Below are positions 53,222 through 62,696 of a stretch of 64,000 nucleotides of DNA, piece after piece. Below the pieces are notes generated by a model. The model worked only from the letters and a program-made list of their open reading frames with translations, was not told where the DNA came from and did not search any database. The DNA lies in the NCBI GenBank assembly GCA_037044905.1, contig JBAOKB010000117.1:62001-126000 (forward strand), in the 5' to 3' direction. This stretch comes from Hortaea werneckii (Eukaryota; Ascomycota; Dothideomycetes; Mycosphaerellales; Teratosphaeriaceae). The translations under genes and the position numbers were made by a program. Every line of letters starts with the position of its first letter. The first letter of the stretch is position 1.

Positions 53222-55036
53222 CTATCTACGCCCGATGGTAACCTCAATTCCCGACTGTCTCACGAACCAAGAATTTTGAAGGTCCCATTCCCGCTTCGGA
53301 TCCGTTAAGTGAATATTGTAACGGAGCAGTAGCGTCGCCGTCACCTTATATATCTCAAGCATGCTGACGTGTCGGCCGGCGCAAATACGATTACCGCCAC
53401 CGAACGTCATTTCAGCATCTCGCATGCGTTTGCTGCGTGCGGAAAACTCGTCCTCCGTTTCGCCGGCCTCGACGTTGCGTAGCCATCTGGAGGGATTGAA
53501 ACTGTCGGCATCCTGACCGTATACGTCCTTATCGCCGTGTACGACCCAAGCATTCATCCCAACAATGGTGCCGGCTGGAATGTAACGGCCGTCTGGGAGT
53601 TCTAACCCCTCAGCTGGGGCGATACGCTCCAGCGGCAAACCTACGCCAGGGCACATGCGGCATGCTTCACGAACGACCGCGCTCAAGTACGGCAGCGATT
53701 GTGCTGCTTTATATGCGACTGGCACGGTCAGTCCTGCCTCTGCAAGCTCATCACGGAGCTTGCGGTAGACTGTCGGATTCTTCATGACGAAGTAAAATAT
53801 AGAGCGGAGAGTCGCGGCAGTCGTATCTGCCCCGGCCATGAGCTATCGTGATGTCAGCCGTAACTCTTTCATGTGTGCTTGAAAGTGAGCATCGAATCAT
53901 GTCCGAGCATGTCTTCATGGAATATATGACTTACGTTGATCATCAGCCACCCTATTATTTGCTGGACGTCCGTCTGATTTGTGGACGACTTTTCAATGGC
54001 TGCGTCCTTCTTGTCGATGAAGAAGTCTAGGAAGTCTTTTGGTGCATCTTCCGGTCTTTTATCCGCCTCTTTAAGACGCTGCATGGTCCGCTCAAACGCA
54101 ATCCTCACCACTGCGCCGTACGATCCTGGGCCGATGGGGTGGATAGGATTCTTGTCGAGGAGAAAGTCCAGCCACGGCATCTGACCGACCACAGCAAAGT
54201 AGTCGAGGGAAGACTCGGCGTCCTTGAGAATGTTTTCTATGTCTGTACCTTTGTCCAGGAATGAGAGGGGGGCGCCGAAGGTCATTTCGCTGATGACATC
54301 CCAAGAATCTTAGGACACTGTTAGCAGTTGATCGAAATAGAGTGTCGAATGGCCGTCTAGGTCTCTGCAACAATACTCACAATACAACAGGTATTCATCG
54401 AGGTGGAAAGGTTTTGCCTCGACCGCGAACCTTTTGTCGAGTGTTTCCAAGAACGACTTGGTAGTTCGATCAACAAGCGGCTCACAGGTCAAGATATTCC
54501 CGAGCGTATAGTGCCTTTGGATAGGCTTCATCTGGGCCGCATGGTCCGCATTACTACGCACACCGAAAACCGTCGACACGATCTGGCTGCCGACCTTTAC
54601 ATCGTTGACATTGTAAAAGGCGCTCTAGAGAGAACAAGCGTCAGCTGGTCTCCTTCTAATTTACACCGCAGGCAAGGTGGTGGGACGAACTTTTTCGAAG
54701 TTTCCTTTCACGTTGTAGATAGTCTTCTTGAGTTCCGGATCGCTCAGCGAGATGAAGTTTGGGCCAAGGCTGGCTTCATTTTCAGCACTCATATCCACGG
54801 CCACTGAAGCTTACGACTTACCGAACAGCAGAGCCATACTGCTGGTGCAGGGCCTTCTGAGTGATATCCGGCCGTCCGCAAGCAACGTCAATGGCTCGCC
54901 AAATGTTCGTGAATCTGGCAGCAAATGGTCCCGGGAACTGGCTCAATGGAGAACAGAAACATTGCCAGTGGATATACGACACAACCACAAAGCCTGAACC
55001 CGCCGCCAGCGCGAAAAGTAGTGCCGCAATAGTCAT
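53222..55036 (-). CDS. Cytochrome P450 monooxygenase (pisatin demethylase-like)
   Basis: Five exons, 55036-54822, 54769-54691, 54624-54381, 54308-53935 and 53842-53222, close to 510 residues. The N-terminal anchor is MTIAALLFALAAGSGFVVVS, so the enzyme sits in the ER membrane. Junctions yield RLGPNFISLSDPELKKTIYN and NFEKSAFYNVNDVKVGSQIV, typical of the pisatin demethylase-like fungal group. The I-helix is LMAGADTTAATLRS, the ExxR motif AVVREACRMCPG, and the heme loop FGGGNRICAGRHVSMLEI carries the Cys ligand. Intron 2 uses a GTTCGT donor, otherwise splice sites are standard. Hydroxylation or O-demethylation of an aromatic substrate is the likely reaction by family and context. Confidence 0.93.
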
Positions 55037-55853
55037 TTCGACGATACTGCCGAGCTTCTGTCTGGAAACCCAGCGACGCTCAGTCCTGAGAGTGAGAGGC
55101 ACAGACTCCTATATGATCGCACGAGACCCAACAGTGGCCTCGCTCGGTTGCACAATTATGGACCCAATGCGACTCTTCATCTGCCGAAATGTCTAGCGAC
55201 CAGCATATGTGTTGCATTGCAAGCTGCGCCGCCCGAAGCTCCCTGCCCAGAATGCTCGCTCATGCACTATATATTGCGGCACAGAGACATACAGTGGAGC
55301 TTGCACTATGTCTACAGACTTTGCAATGCCCAACTGCAAATCGTCATATTCCACCTCAAGGACGCATAGCGAGGCCACAGTCAATGCCTTAATATCGTAA
55401 CAACGAGTACATTACGGGAAATGTATGTCAAGGTCCTTGGAAGGCTTGAAGGCTCACGTTGAATGCCTCGGAGGCATGCTATAGACGAAGGGGCCGGGCC
55501 TAACGCTAGTGTCACGGCCCTGGCGCTTCGTGAAGATCCTCCGCTTTTACCGCTCGCCACGACCCGCTCGAACACCCTAGCCTTTCGTCAACGATCGAAC
55601 CCACAAGGACAGGCATTGGTTCTCGACAGACGCAAGCGACCAGTTACGTTCTAACAAGACCTTGCAACATGATCCATGAGACTGGGCGAGAATTGTCATG
55701 TCATTATCAAAAAAGTGGCACAGCCGAGATGAAGACCACATTGCTGGGACGAGCAAACGATTTCTTAGTTTTGCCCACACAGTATATGGGTTACTGCTTG
55801 CAGTACTCAACTGACATGTCCAATGAAGCTCGCCCTTTGCAAGATTCTACAGT
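55037..55853. other. Divergent intergenic region between P450 and rhodopsin-like gene
   Basis: 817 bases, presumably both promoters. I did not find the cluster motif here. Short frames are not credible genes. Confidence 0.5.
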
Positions 55854-57310
55854 ATGTGGCCTTTAGAGGGTCTAGGAAGTACAGTCGTCGGCGTATGTCT
55901 TCATCATCAACAAATTGCTGATGAGTCGCTAACTTAGCTTCTAGGTGATGTGGACCGAGACAGTGTTGGGCCTGCTCTTCGTCGGGCTGAGAATCTATTG
56001 TCGATGGCCGTCTAAGGCCGCTCGAGGATGGGACGATTTTCTCATCACAACTTCTACCGTATGCGTATTCCCACTTCCCAGCATCCCGGCCAAGATCACA
56101 AGGCAGGTCAAATGCAGCTTTAGACTTTGCGTTTGCAGACTTGCAGAGTTGAAACGAAAATAATGACTGATTGTCTGCTTGTTTAGGTTCTCTTGTTGAT
56201 GTATACGGTATTCTGCACGATTGCTGCAGCCTACGGCTTCGGTCAGAGGAGCGCGCATCTAACGCCGCTCAGGATCGTAAAATCCAATCGAATGGAAATC
56301 ATAGGCCGAACTTTTTGTATAATTGGAATTGCGGCTAGCAAAGCAGGTGTTGCAGCCCTTCTGCTCCGTCTTGTGGTGCAACCAATTCAAAGGGTGGCTC
56401 TGATAACGATCACCACTGCGGTCGGGTTGCTTTGCGTGGTCACTGCGATATTTGACTTTGTCAGATGCTCGCCTGTTCAAGCTGTGTGGAATCCTTTCTT
56501 GACAGATGTCAGATGTTGGATTTCTACAAACAGCTATACCAAGCTGTCGATCGCATTGAGTGGTAAGTGAGAATAAAACATCCTTTCTCTAAGAGAGAGA
56601 ATCTACTGCTTGACAGCTCTTCCTGACTAGGTGGTTCTCTTGGGCCGCCCGGTTTGGAGGCTCATCATAGCGACTAGCACATGGTGAGATTGCCAGTAGC
56701 TTCATGTCCATACCTTCTTTGTTTGCTTAGGCTGACTGTGTCAATCAGTCTCTTCCGCCTTTGCAGACTTCTTCTATGCGGTCCTACCGTGGATCGTAGG
56801 TTGGAACTTGAACATGGCAAAAGATTTGCGTCTTCTCACATGTGTCGGAATGAGTTTGGGAGTATTGTGAGTAGGGCAATGATTCATGTGTCTGCGCTGT
56901 GCTGACCACTTTCAAGCGCTGGGGTCTGTGGTATCTTTCGAGCGATCGCCCTGGAAGGACTAAGTGCAAGAAGCGACTTCACGTATGAGACTGTGTCTCT
57001 GATTCTATGGAGCTCTACGGAGCTAGCCATCACCATAATAACGGCTTGCATCCCCACATATCGCTTTTTATGGACACGCCTCCTCGAATTTTCCAGGCAC
57101 AGCAAGGCAGACGAAAGACCATCACGCCGCACCCACAGTCGCTCAATTGGGAATTCAATCCGGTTGAGATCACAACATGTATCGAGAAAAGAGTTGAAGG
57201 ATGATGAGAGTGAGCGCCACATACTAGGGACGGATGAGAATCGCAGTAAGGAAGGCATCAAGCTCACTAGAGACTTCGAAGTAACAGTGGGAGAGACCAC
57301 AGGAAATTAA
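55854..57310 (+). CDS. Rhodopsin-domain / PTH11-type seven-TM membrane protein
   Basis: Five exons, 55854-55892, 55945-56058, 56187-56562, 56749-56866 and 56917-57310, close to 346 residues. The first exon encodes only MWPLEGLGSTVVG. Family markers are VGLRIYCRWPSKAARGWDDF (the R-x-x-x-R followed by W-D-D segment), RTFCIIGIAASKAGVAALLL, RCSPVQAVWNPF and WSSTELAITIITACIPTYRF. Seven hydrophobic helices are visible and the C-terminal tail is polar. These fungal-specific receptors or transporters sit in the plasma membrane and often lie in secondary-metabolite clusters. Intron 3 (186 nt) is long for this genome, so a missed micro-exon is possible. Function unknown. Confidence 0.8.
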
Positions 57311-57464
57311 TTCATCTCGAAGACCTACGAGAGCTCACTTTTGGAAGCTTCGATTGGGATGGCGATCACCGACATATGCCTCAGCAATTTACGGCATCAT
57401 TGATGATGGACATGGCTTCAAAAGGACCTGCCACTTTCGATATTTTCAAAGCTACTAGTTGCTC

Positions 57465-58073
57465 TCACGTGCTGTGCCTGACGCCCTCCATATCTGCCAG
57501 ATCCTCGCCAAACGTTCTGCCGGCCACTTGAAGTGGCTGACTTGGCTGCAGGACATACAGCATCCGGCCCCATTTCTCTGAGCTCATGTTCCTCCATGCG
57601 TGATTCGTACCTCTTTGGATGGCAATGTCGCCTCTCTTCATTGGTCGAGTTTCACCGCTGTCCAGGACAAGTTCGACCTCCCCTTCCAGCACTATACCGT
57701 AGTCCAGGGAAACGGTCCTGTGCATAGGCGAGAGAGCACCAGGTGGCATATCTGGAAGCTGTTCAGCATATCACTCAGGTCGGAGTCGGGGGTGTAACGG
57801 GAAGAGCTCACCGACTGTCCTGAGCACAGTTCCTGAGCTAATCACGAGGCCGGGGGCTTGATTCATATAGCTCTGGTATGCTTGGATGTCCTTGTCCTGA
57901 TTCATCTCGACGGGAAAGTTCTCAGAGCAGTAGTGTAGGCCAAAGATCGCACCGCCTCCTACTTCGGTCTGTGGAGTTTCTGAAGCTAAAGTGTCGGAAA
58001 AGATTGCCTCGCCTTTGTCATTGTGCGTCGTGATGAGGCGGTTGATTGTTGGTAGTCCTGTATTCGGAGCCAT
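57465..58073 (-). CDS. Single-domain cupin protein
   Basis: Two exons, 58073-57812 and 57751-57465, give 182 residues across a 60-nt intron. The cupin barrel shows MPPGALSPMHRTVSLDYGIV (motif 1 with His, and the Tyr-Gly of the strand), LEGEVELVLDSGETRPMKRG and DIAIQRGTNHAWRNMSSEKW (motif 2 with the last His). The N-terminal TINRLITTHNDKGEAIF segment is common in fungal small cupins of secondary-metabolite or catabolic clusters. It is too short for a bicupin gentisate dioxygenase. It could be a small isomerase, dioxygenase or decarboxylase; metal ligands appear partly conserved. Head to head with the FAH-like gene. Confidence 0.88.
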
Positions 58074-58189
58074 ATTGTCAATTTCGTCCCCTGAAAGTCG
58101 AACAGTTCAAACGAGCACTTCTCGACAGTTGTTTTGCAGTGTATTGACAACTATTCATGTATACATCTCAAAGTGGGTAGTTTAGAGGA

Positions 58190-58239
58190 CCCCCTCATCG
58201 GAATTTCCGCCCAGCGGGGTTTTTCGGATGAAGTGGGGG
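58190..58239. promoter_or_regulatory. Imperfect inverted repeat between cupin and FAH genes
   Basis: CCCCCTCATCGG at 58190-58201 faces CGGATGAAGTGGGGG at 58225-58239. The arms resemble the CCGG..GTGGG cluster motif but are weaker. They are centred in the 265-base shared promoter. Confidence 0.4.
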
Positions 58240-58338
58240 TATTGGCCATTGACATGTCGACCTTGCCGATGCATGAATCTTCTGGTCTCAGAGATCGAGA
58301 GGGAGAGTCTGAAAAATACCGACTATCAATCTGCAACA

Positions 58339-59574
58339 ATGTCACGCCCTCTAGCAGGCTATGGGTCGCATTTCGGCATCGACAACATCCCTTTCGGTAT
58401 TGCTTCATCAGCAGCCCATCCAAAGCTGGGAGCCGTCACAAGATTTGGAGATAATGTTATATTCTTGAGCAAACTCGGTACTTTGCTGAGTGAAGATTCA
58501 ATCAATCCCCAAATCTTGGAGGAACAGTCGTTGAACGCTTTTGCCGCCTTGGGTCCTAAGGTGCACATGGCAGTCCGTCAAAAACTTCAAACGCTCATAC
58601 GGCAAGATGAGACTCTGGCGAATCTTCCAAAAGCAGCAGTCGAGCCAATCGATAAAGTTTCGATGCATCTGCCGATGACAATTGGAGACTTCACCGACAT
58701 GTCTTGCAGTCACCATCATGTACAGAATGCGGCGGAGGCAATGACAAGCAAGCGCTCAGCACCACCTGCCTTCTTCAACATGCCCATCGGATACGCCGGG
58801 AGATGCTCGAGCATTGACATCTCTGGTACGCCGGTCGAGCGCCCTTTGGGACAATACTGGGCAGGCAAACCCGGCGAGAGCGAAGTTGTGTTCGGACCGA
58901 GCAAGAGGATGGATTACGAGCTTGAGCTGGGATGCATAGTGGGCAAGCCAGTTCCTCGGAAAGAACGCATCCTCGCATCCCAAGCAGAAGAGCATATCTT
59001 CGGCTATGTCCTGGTGAACGACTGGAGCGCTCGCGACATACAAGCTCTCGAGATGAATCCACTGGGCCCACTTAATGGCAAGAACGCGGGTACGACAGTA
59101 TCACCTTGGATCATCACTCCACAGGCGCTTAGCTCTTTCAAGACAGCATCGCCCCCTAGAGAGCGCGTCGACATGCCTTATCTCAAGGATTCAGGCAACG
59201 ATGCCCTTGACATCAAACTGCAAGTTCAAGCTCAGTCTCATGAGAATGGGCAGACTTCCGTAAAGTCCTACTGCAACAGTAATAGCGCTTGGCTGTACTG
59301 GACACTTTCACAATGTCTTGCTCACCAGGCCATTGGAGGTTGCGGCTTACGCACGGGAGATCTGATAGCTACTGGGACAGTCTCCGGGGCAAATGAGACC
59401 GAGCGCGGCTGTCTAATGGAACACATGCGTCAGGGCGTGACCCCGCAGAGAGGATATCTTGAAGATGGCGAGACGATAACTCTGTCTGGCTTTTGCGGAG
59501 ACGGTGTTGGGTTCGGCGAGTGTGTTGCAACGCTGACGCCAGCAAGAGGACTCACTGATCAAGTTCATACATAA
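58339..59574 (+). CDS. Divergent fumarylacetoacetase (FAH) paralog
   Basis: 411 residues, single exon from ATG 58339 (MSRPLAGYGSHFGIDNIPFG). True FAH hydrolyses fumarylacetoacetate at the end of tyrosine/homogentisate breakdown. The long FAH architecture is complete: an N-terminal SH3-like domain, then TIGDFTDMSCSHHHVQNAAE (metal Asp and base His), MDYELELGCIVG (two metal Glu), VLVNDWSARDIQALE (metal Asp), GPLNGKNAGTTVSPWII and TGTVSGANE. Differences from canonical FAH include Tyr-His-Gly replaced by GYAGRCSS and Arg-Gln-His replaced by HHH. It is therefore probably a specialised paralog acting on another acylpyruvate-like ring-cleavage product. Next to a cupin and an extradiol dioxygenase. 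Confidence 0.92.
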   Translation: MSRPLAGYGSHFGIDNIPFGIASSAAHPKLGAVTRFGDNVIFLSKLGTLLSEDSINPQILEEQSLNAFAALGPKVHMAVRQKLQTLIRQDETLANLPKAAVEPIDKVSMHLPMTIGDFTDMSCSHHHVQNAAEAMTSKRSAPPAFFNMPIGYAGRCSSIDISGTPVERPLGQYWAGKPGESEVVFGPSKRMDYELELGCIVGKPVPRKERILASQAEEHIFGYVLVNDWSARDIQALEMNPLGPLNGKNAGTTVSPWIITPQALSSFKTASPPRERVDMPYLKDSGNDALDIKLQVQAQSHENGQTSVKSYCNSNSAWLYWTLSQCLAHQAIGGCGLRTGDLIATGTVSGANETERGCLMEHMRQGVTPQRGYLEDGETITLSGFCGDGVGFGECVATLTPARGLTDQVHT

Positions 59575-59926
59575 CACGATAGAATTATGAGTAGCTATTC
59601 TCTAGAGCTCGTGTTTTACTTCTCTATGTTGACGTGTCGCATGTGTTGGACACGGATACGGTGGACGTCTTGCGTTTGGACTCCGGATATGTGGGCGTCT
59701 TCATAAGTGGCAGAGGGTGGAAGCTTGCAACACGGAACCAGCGTAGGGGGAAGCCAAACACTTCGCCCACATGTATCCGACCCGGCTGGGTCTACCTCGT
59801 CGCATATCACGAATGATGACTTCGAAGACAGTTGCTGAATACAGTTGACGCTTAGCGAGTATTAGGTCACAATTTCCCAGCTTCATGCAGAGTGCAGCAT
59901 ATCGGTTGTAGACAAAGCGCAGGAAA
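59575..59926. promoter_or_regulatory. Upstream region of the extradiol dioxygenase gene
   Basis: Contains the strongest copy of the cluster motif and its inverted partner (next entry). No gene. Confidence 0.65.
59666..59779. promoter_or_regulatory. Candidate cluster operator: 34-bp shared element and inverted partner
   Basis: CCGGATATGTGGGC at 59683-59696 lies within 59666-59699, the inverse complement of 47740-47773 with one mismatch. A partner GCCCACATGTATCCG follows at 59765-59779 in inverted orientation. Confidence 0.65.
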
Positions 59927-60913
59927 ATGGGTACGTTTGATCAACGGCTATCATCATTCGCCGCACGCTTGGGCAAAGTCACTAACAGTTCCAGCACCAA
60001 CTCCCGTCTTCTTCTACTCCCATGGCTCAACGATGATGCTGGGGGAGGAGAGTACGTCGGCTGATTATTGGAAGAAATGCGGAGACGAGGCGCTCGAACA
60101 TGGCATCAAAGGCGTCATCATGATGGGTGCGCATTGGGACGCTCGGGGCGAAAACAACATCGAGGTGTCAATGAATCCGTCCCCAGGAAAATCCCCAGTC
60201 GCCTATGTCCATCCATCCAAATACGTCGACTACAAGCTCGAGCCTGATCTTCCGACCGGAAACCGAGTGATCTCAATGCTGAACGACGCCGGGATCGACA
60301 CCCGAGCTAACGACAAGTTCGAATGGATCCACGATACTTACCTGATCCTCATTCGAATGTTCCCCAACAAATGCCCGCCTACCACCATCATCTCCATGAA
60401 CACACGCTTCGACCCCCATCTCCACATGAAGGTGGGAACCAAGATCCGGCCCCTAAGACATGAAGGGTACCTGGTGATTGGCACCGGAGGCGCCGTCCAC
60501 AACTTGTACCGCAATGTGTGGGCGCCGATGCTCAAGTATCGTGACAACTTCGCACAAGAGACACCGCCAGAAGGATGGGCGCTGGAGTTCAGGCAAAGCG
60601 TTGAAGACTGTATTACGCAGAACCGCGGCCCTGCGCTACGGCGTGCTATTACCCGCCTGATGAAACATCCTCAGTATAGAGACGCACATGCAACTGATGA
60701 TCACTTCATGGCCGCTTGTTTTGTAGCTGGTGCGGCGGGCGACTGGGAAGACGAGGAGCAGGAGAAAGGCAAACTTGGTGCGGAGACGTGGGAGCTCACC
60801 AACATGGTAAGTCTTTTTGCTCGTTTCACACTTTTCAGATTCTAACTGTATTGCAGTGCAATAGCCAATTCATGCTAGGTTCTTGGGGTCCTTCGACCGC
60901 CATTGCAGCGTAA
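59927..60913 (+). CDS. LigB/DODA-family extradiol ring-cleavage dioxygenase
   Basis: Three exons, 59927-59930, 59995-60806 and 60857-60913, give 290 residues. The first coding exon is only 4 nt: the ATG and one G before a GTACGT donor. A 64-nt intron with an ACTAACAG branch point restores MAPTPVFFYSHGSTMML, the standard family start. Metal-ligand candidates are the His of YSHGS, the His of MMGAHWDARG, KFEWIHDTYLILIRMFP and the late VIGTGGAVHNLYRN. The C-terminus is GSWGPSTAIAA. The family (4,5-DOPA extradiol dioxygenase, LigB) opens catechol-type rings by meta cleavage with non-heme Fe(II). The substrate is unknown. An alternative upstream exon with ATG 59813 also keeps frame but has a poorer donor. 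Confidence 0.92.
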
Positions 60914-61107
60914 CAAACACATGAGTCTTAGATAGGGCCTGCCACCAGTTTGCTGTTTTGACCTTCCCTTTGTCCGGCATTGTATACAGCCACAAATCCT
61001 CTACAAACAACCCAATCCTATAAATTAGCGTTTCTTCAGCAACTTTGTGATCATGTGCTCTACCATCATACTTGCACTCAAGGCCTTTCAGACGATTTCC
61101 AAGAGCG

Positions 61108-61812
61108 ATGGGAAGGTCTTTCCTATCTTTCTGCCGCACGTGTTTCAAACCTGAATCGGACTCTCAGGACGACCATCCCGCCCATCCATCGGGCCCAAGG
61201 CCAGATGATACTATCAGAGAGGAGGCTCCACCCATCCGTCTTGCGACATTGAACAGCACTGCCACCCAGCCGCAAGTCTATCGCCACATCATGCCGGGCA
61301 GCGGAGGCACCTACACCTTCACTGCCGACAGCGTCCAATACATCGGTACATCTGGTTGCATGACCTGCGCAGGGATATACTTCGTCATTGATGACCATCG
61401 ATGTTTTGCAGCCCACATCAACGCCGACACAACCACCAGGTCTGGCGGCTGGTCACGCACGACAAGCGCCAACACTAGGGACAAGATCAAAGCGGAGGTG
61501 AAGCAGCGACTAGACAATGAGCAGGCCAAGTCGAAGTGGGGACCGGTGACTCAGACCATGCGAGAGTCGTTGGGCATGGTCTGCAGCAGATGCGTAGAGT
61601 TATTCCCGCTGGTTGGTGATGCGGTTGCCGCTGCGGTACAGGAGTGGCTTGGCATCGAGAAACCAATCTCTCCGCGTGGGAAAGAGGGCTTCATTGTACG
61701 GCATCCGAATGAGGACTTGTGTCTGTTTGAGGATCAGCCGTCGAATCGCCAGTGGCTCAGGATGGACGAAGCAGCCAACTCTGACTGGGGAATCCTTGTG
61801 AGCGATGATTGA
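61108..61812 (+). CDS. Hypothetical protein with CheD-like Cys/His pattern
   Basis: 234 residues from ATG 61108; the frame upstream has no ATG. After a polar N-terminus comes TYTFTADSVQYIGTSGCMTC, then AGIYFVIDDHRCFAAHINAD. A Gly-x-x-Gly-Cys strand followed about 20 residues later by an Ala-Ala-His-Ile strand resembles the Cys-His pair of CheD-type glutamine deamidases. This is pattern similarity only. A later CSRCVELFPLVGDAVAAAVQ helix and EGFIVRHPNEDLCLFE strand follow. I know no family name. It lies on the same strand just after the dioxygenase and next to an HD hydrolase. Confidence 0.6.
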   Translation: MGRSFLSFCRTCFKPESDSQDDHPAHPSGPRPDDTIREEAPPIRLATLNSTATQPQVYRHIMPGSGGTYTFTADSVQYIGTSGCMTCAGIYFVIDDHRCFAAHINADTTTRSGGWSRTTSANTRDKIKAEVKQRLDNEQAKSKWGPVTQTMRESLGMVCSRCVELFPLVGDAVAAAVQEWLGIEKPISPRGKEGFIVRHPNEDLCLFEDQPSNRQWLRMDEAANSDWGILVSDD

Positions 61813-61921
61813 TCTGTGAGATGGAATTCAGGCATCAGAGTGATAGTGGAGGATACTTTGTAAAGGCGGAATTTCACAGCTGATAGAGTGGCTAATTTGA
61901 CTCTGGTGAGTTAGACAAGCA

Positions 61922-62696
61922 TCAATCATAGGGCTCCATCAGCTTATTGCCAGCCACTGCTTTTGAGAAACCATCGATAGCGGTAGTGTGACACCACTCT
62001 TTCTCCGCAATTTCAGCTTCAATCGTCTTCGAAAAGCAGGAAGACCACTTTAGTCGTGGTAGCTGCTGAACCACGCTCTGAATGACATCCTCGTGAAGTA
62101 GCCATGGTTGCCAACCCATGTTGTCTTATCTCTTTGTCAGCCCTGGATGGAGTTTAGAACAAGGTATCATTTGACTTACCAAATTCGGTGGCAATTTGGA
62201 TCAACTGTCCCATTCTAGAGATCGTACCCGTATCGCCAGGATCCTGATGTCTTATGATAGCTTCGCACACGCTCTCTGCCTGCGCTTTCGGTGCCCCAAG
62301 AGACTGCAATTTTTGGAGCGCGAGGAAGCCGCCTTGAAACTCAAACGACATGTGTGTTTCACCCCGATTTTTGGGCGTCGTGGCAAGGTCGTGGAAGAGA
62401 CAAGTCAACGCCCACGTCTCGAAGAACGCCTCTGGAGCCTTTGCAATCCAGGGTTTGAAGTGAAGTGAGACCATGGTATGTCCGTAGCAGTATACACGGA
62501 GACTGTGGTTGTAGGTCTCTTTTGGCAGTACTGATTGGATGTACTCCTGAGCTCTCCGGACAAGATCCGTCTTAGGCCATATCGCATCAAAGTCGACGCC
62601 TACTGAAGGAGATTTCGCAGTGGCCTTTGACGGGAGGTTTGTCCTGTTGCGTGGCACAGCACACCAGCCATACTCTTCCGTCTGAGATTTGGGCAT
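61922..62696 (-). CDS. Cyanamide-hydratase-like HD-domain protein
   Basis: Two exons, 62696-62180 and 62124-61922, give 239 residues across a 55-nt intron. The metal-binding HD domain shows ETYNHSLRVYCYG (first His), TWALTCLFHDLATTPKNRG (the HD pair) and AEAICEAIIRHQD-like AESVCEAIIRHQDPGDTG (last His). The junction completes QIATEFDNMGWQPWLLHEDV. The overall match is to fungal cyanamide hydratase and yeast Ddi2/Ddi3, which convert cyanamide to urea through a zinc centre. Paralogs with other isonitrile or nitrile substrates exist in fungal clusters. It could mark the cluster's right edge or be part of it. Confidence 0.9.

Noticed and set aside
57465..58073. Cupin as gentisate or homogentisate dioxygenase
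   Set aside because: Only 182 residues with one barrel; those enzymes are about 350-450 residues long with different motifs.
47740..59699. The shared 34-bp element as a transposon remnant or MITE end
   Set aside because: The flanks diverge immediately, there is no target duplication, and each copy sits in a promoter as part of an inverted half-site pair. A genome-wide search is still needed to exclude a repeat family.
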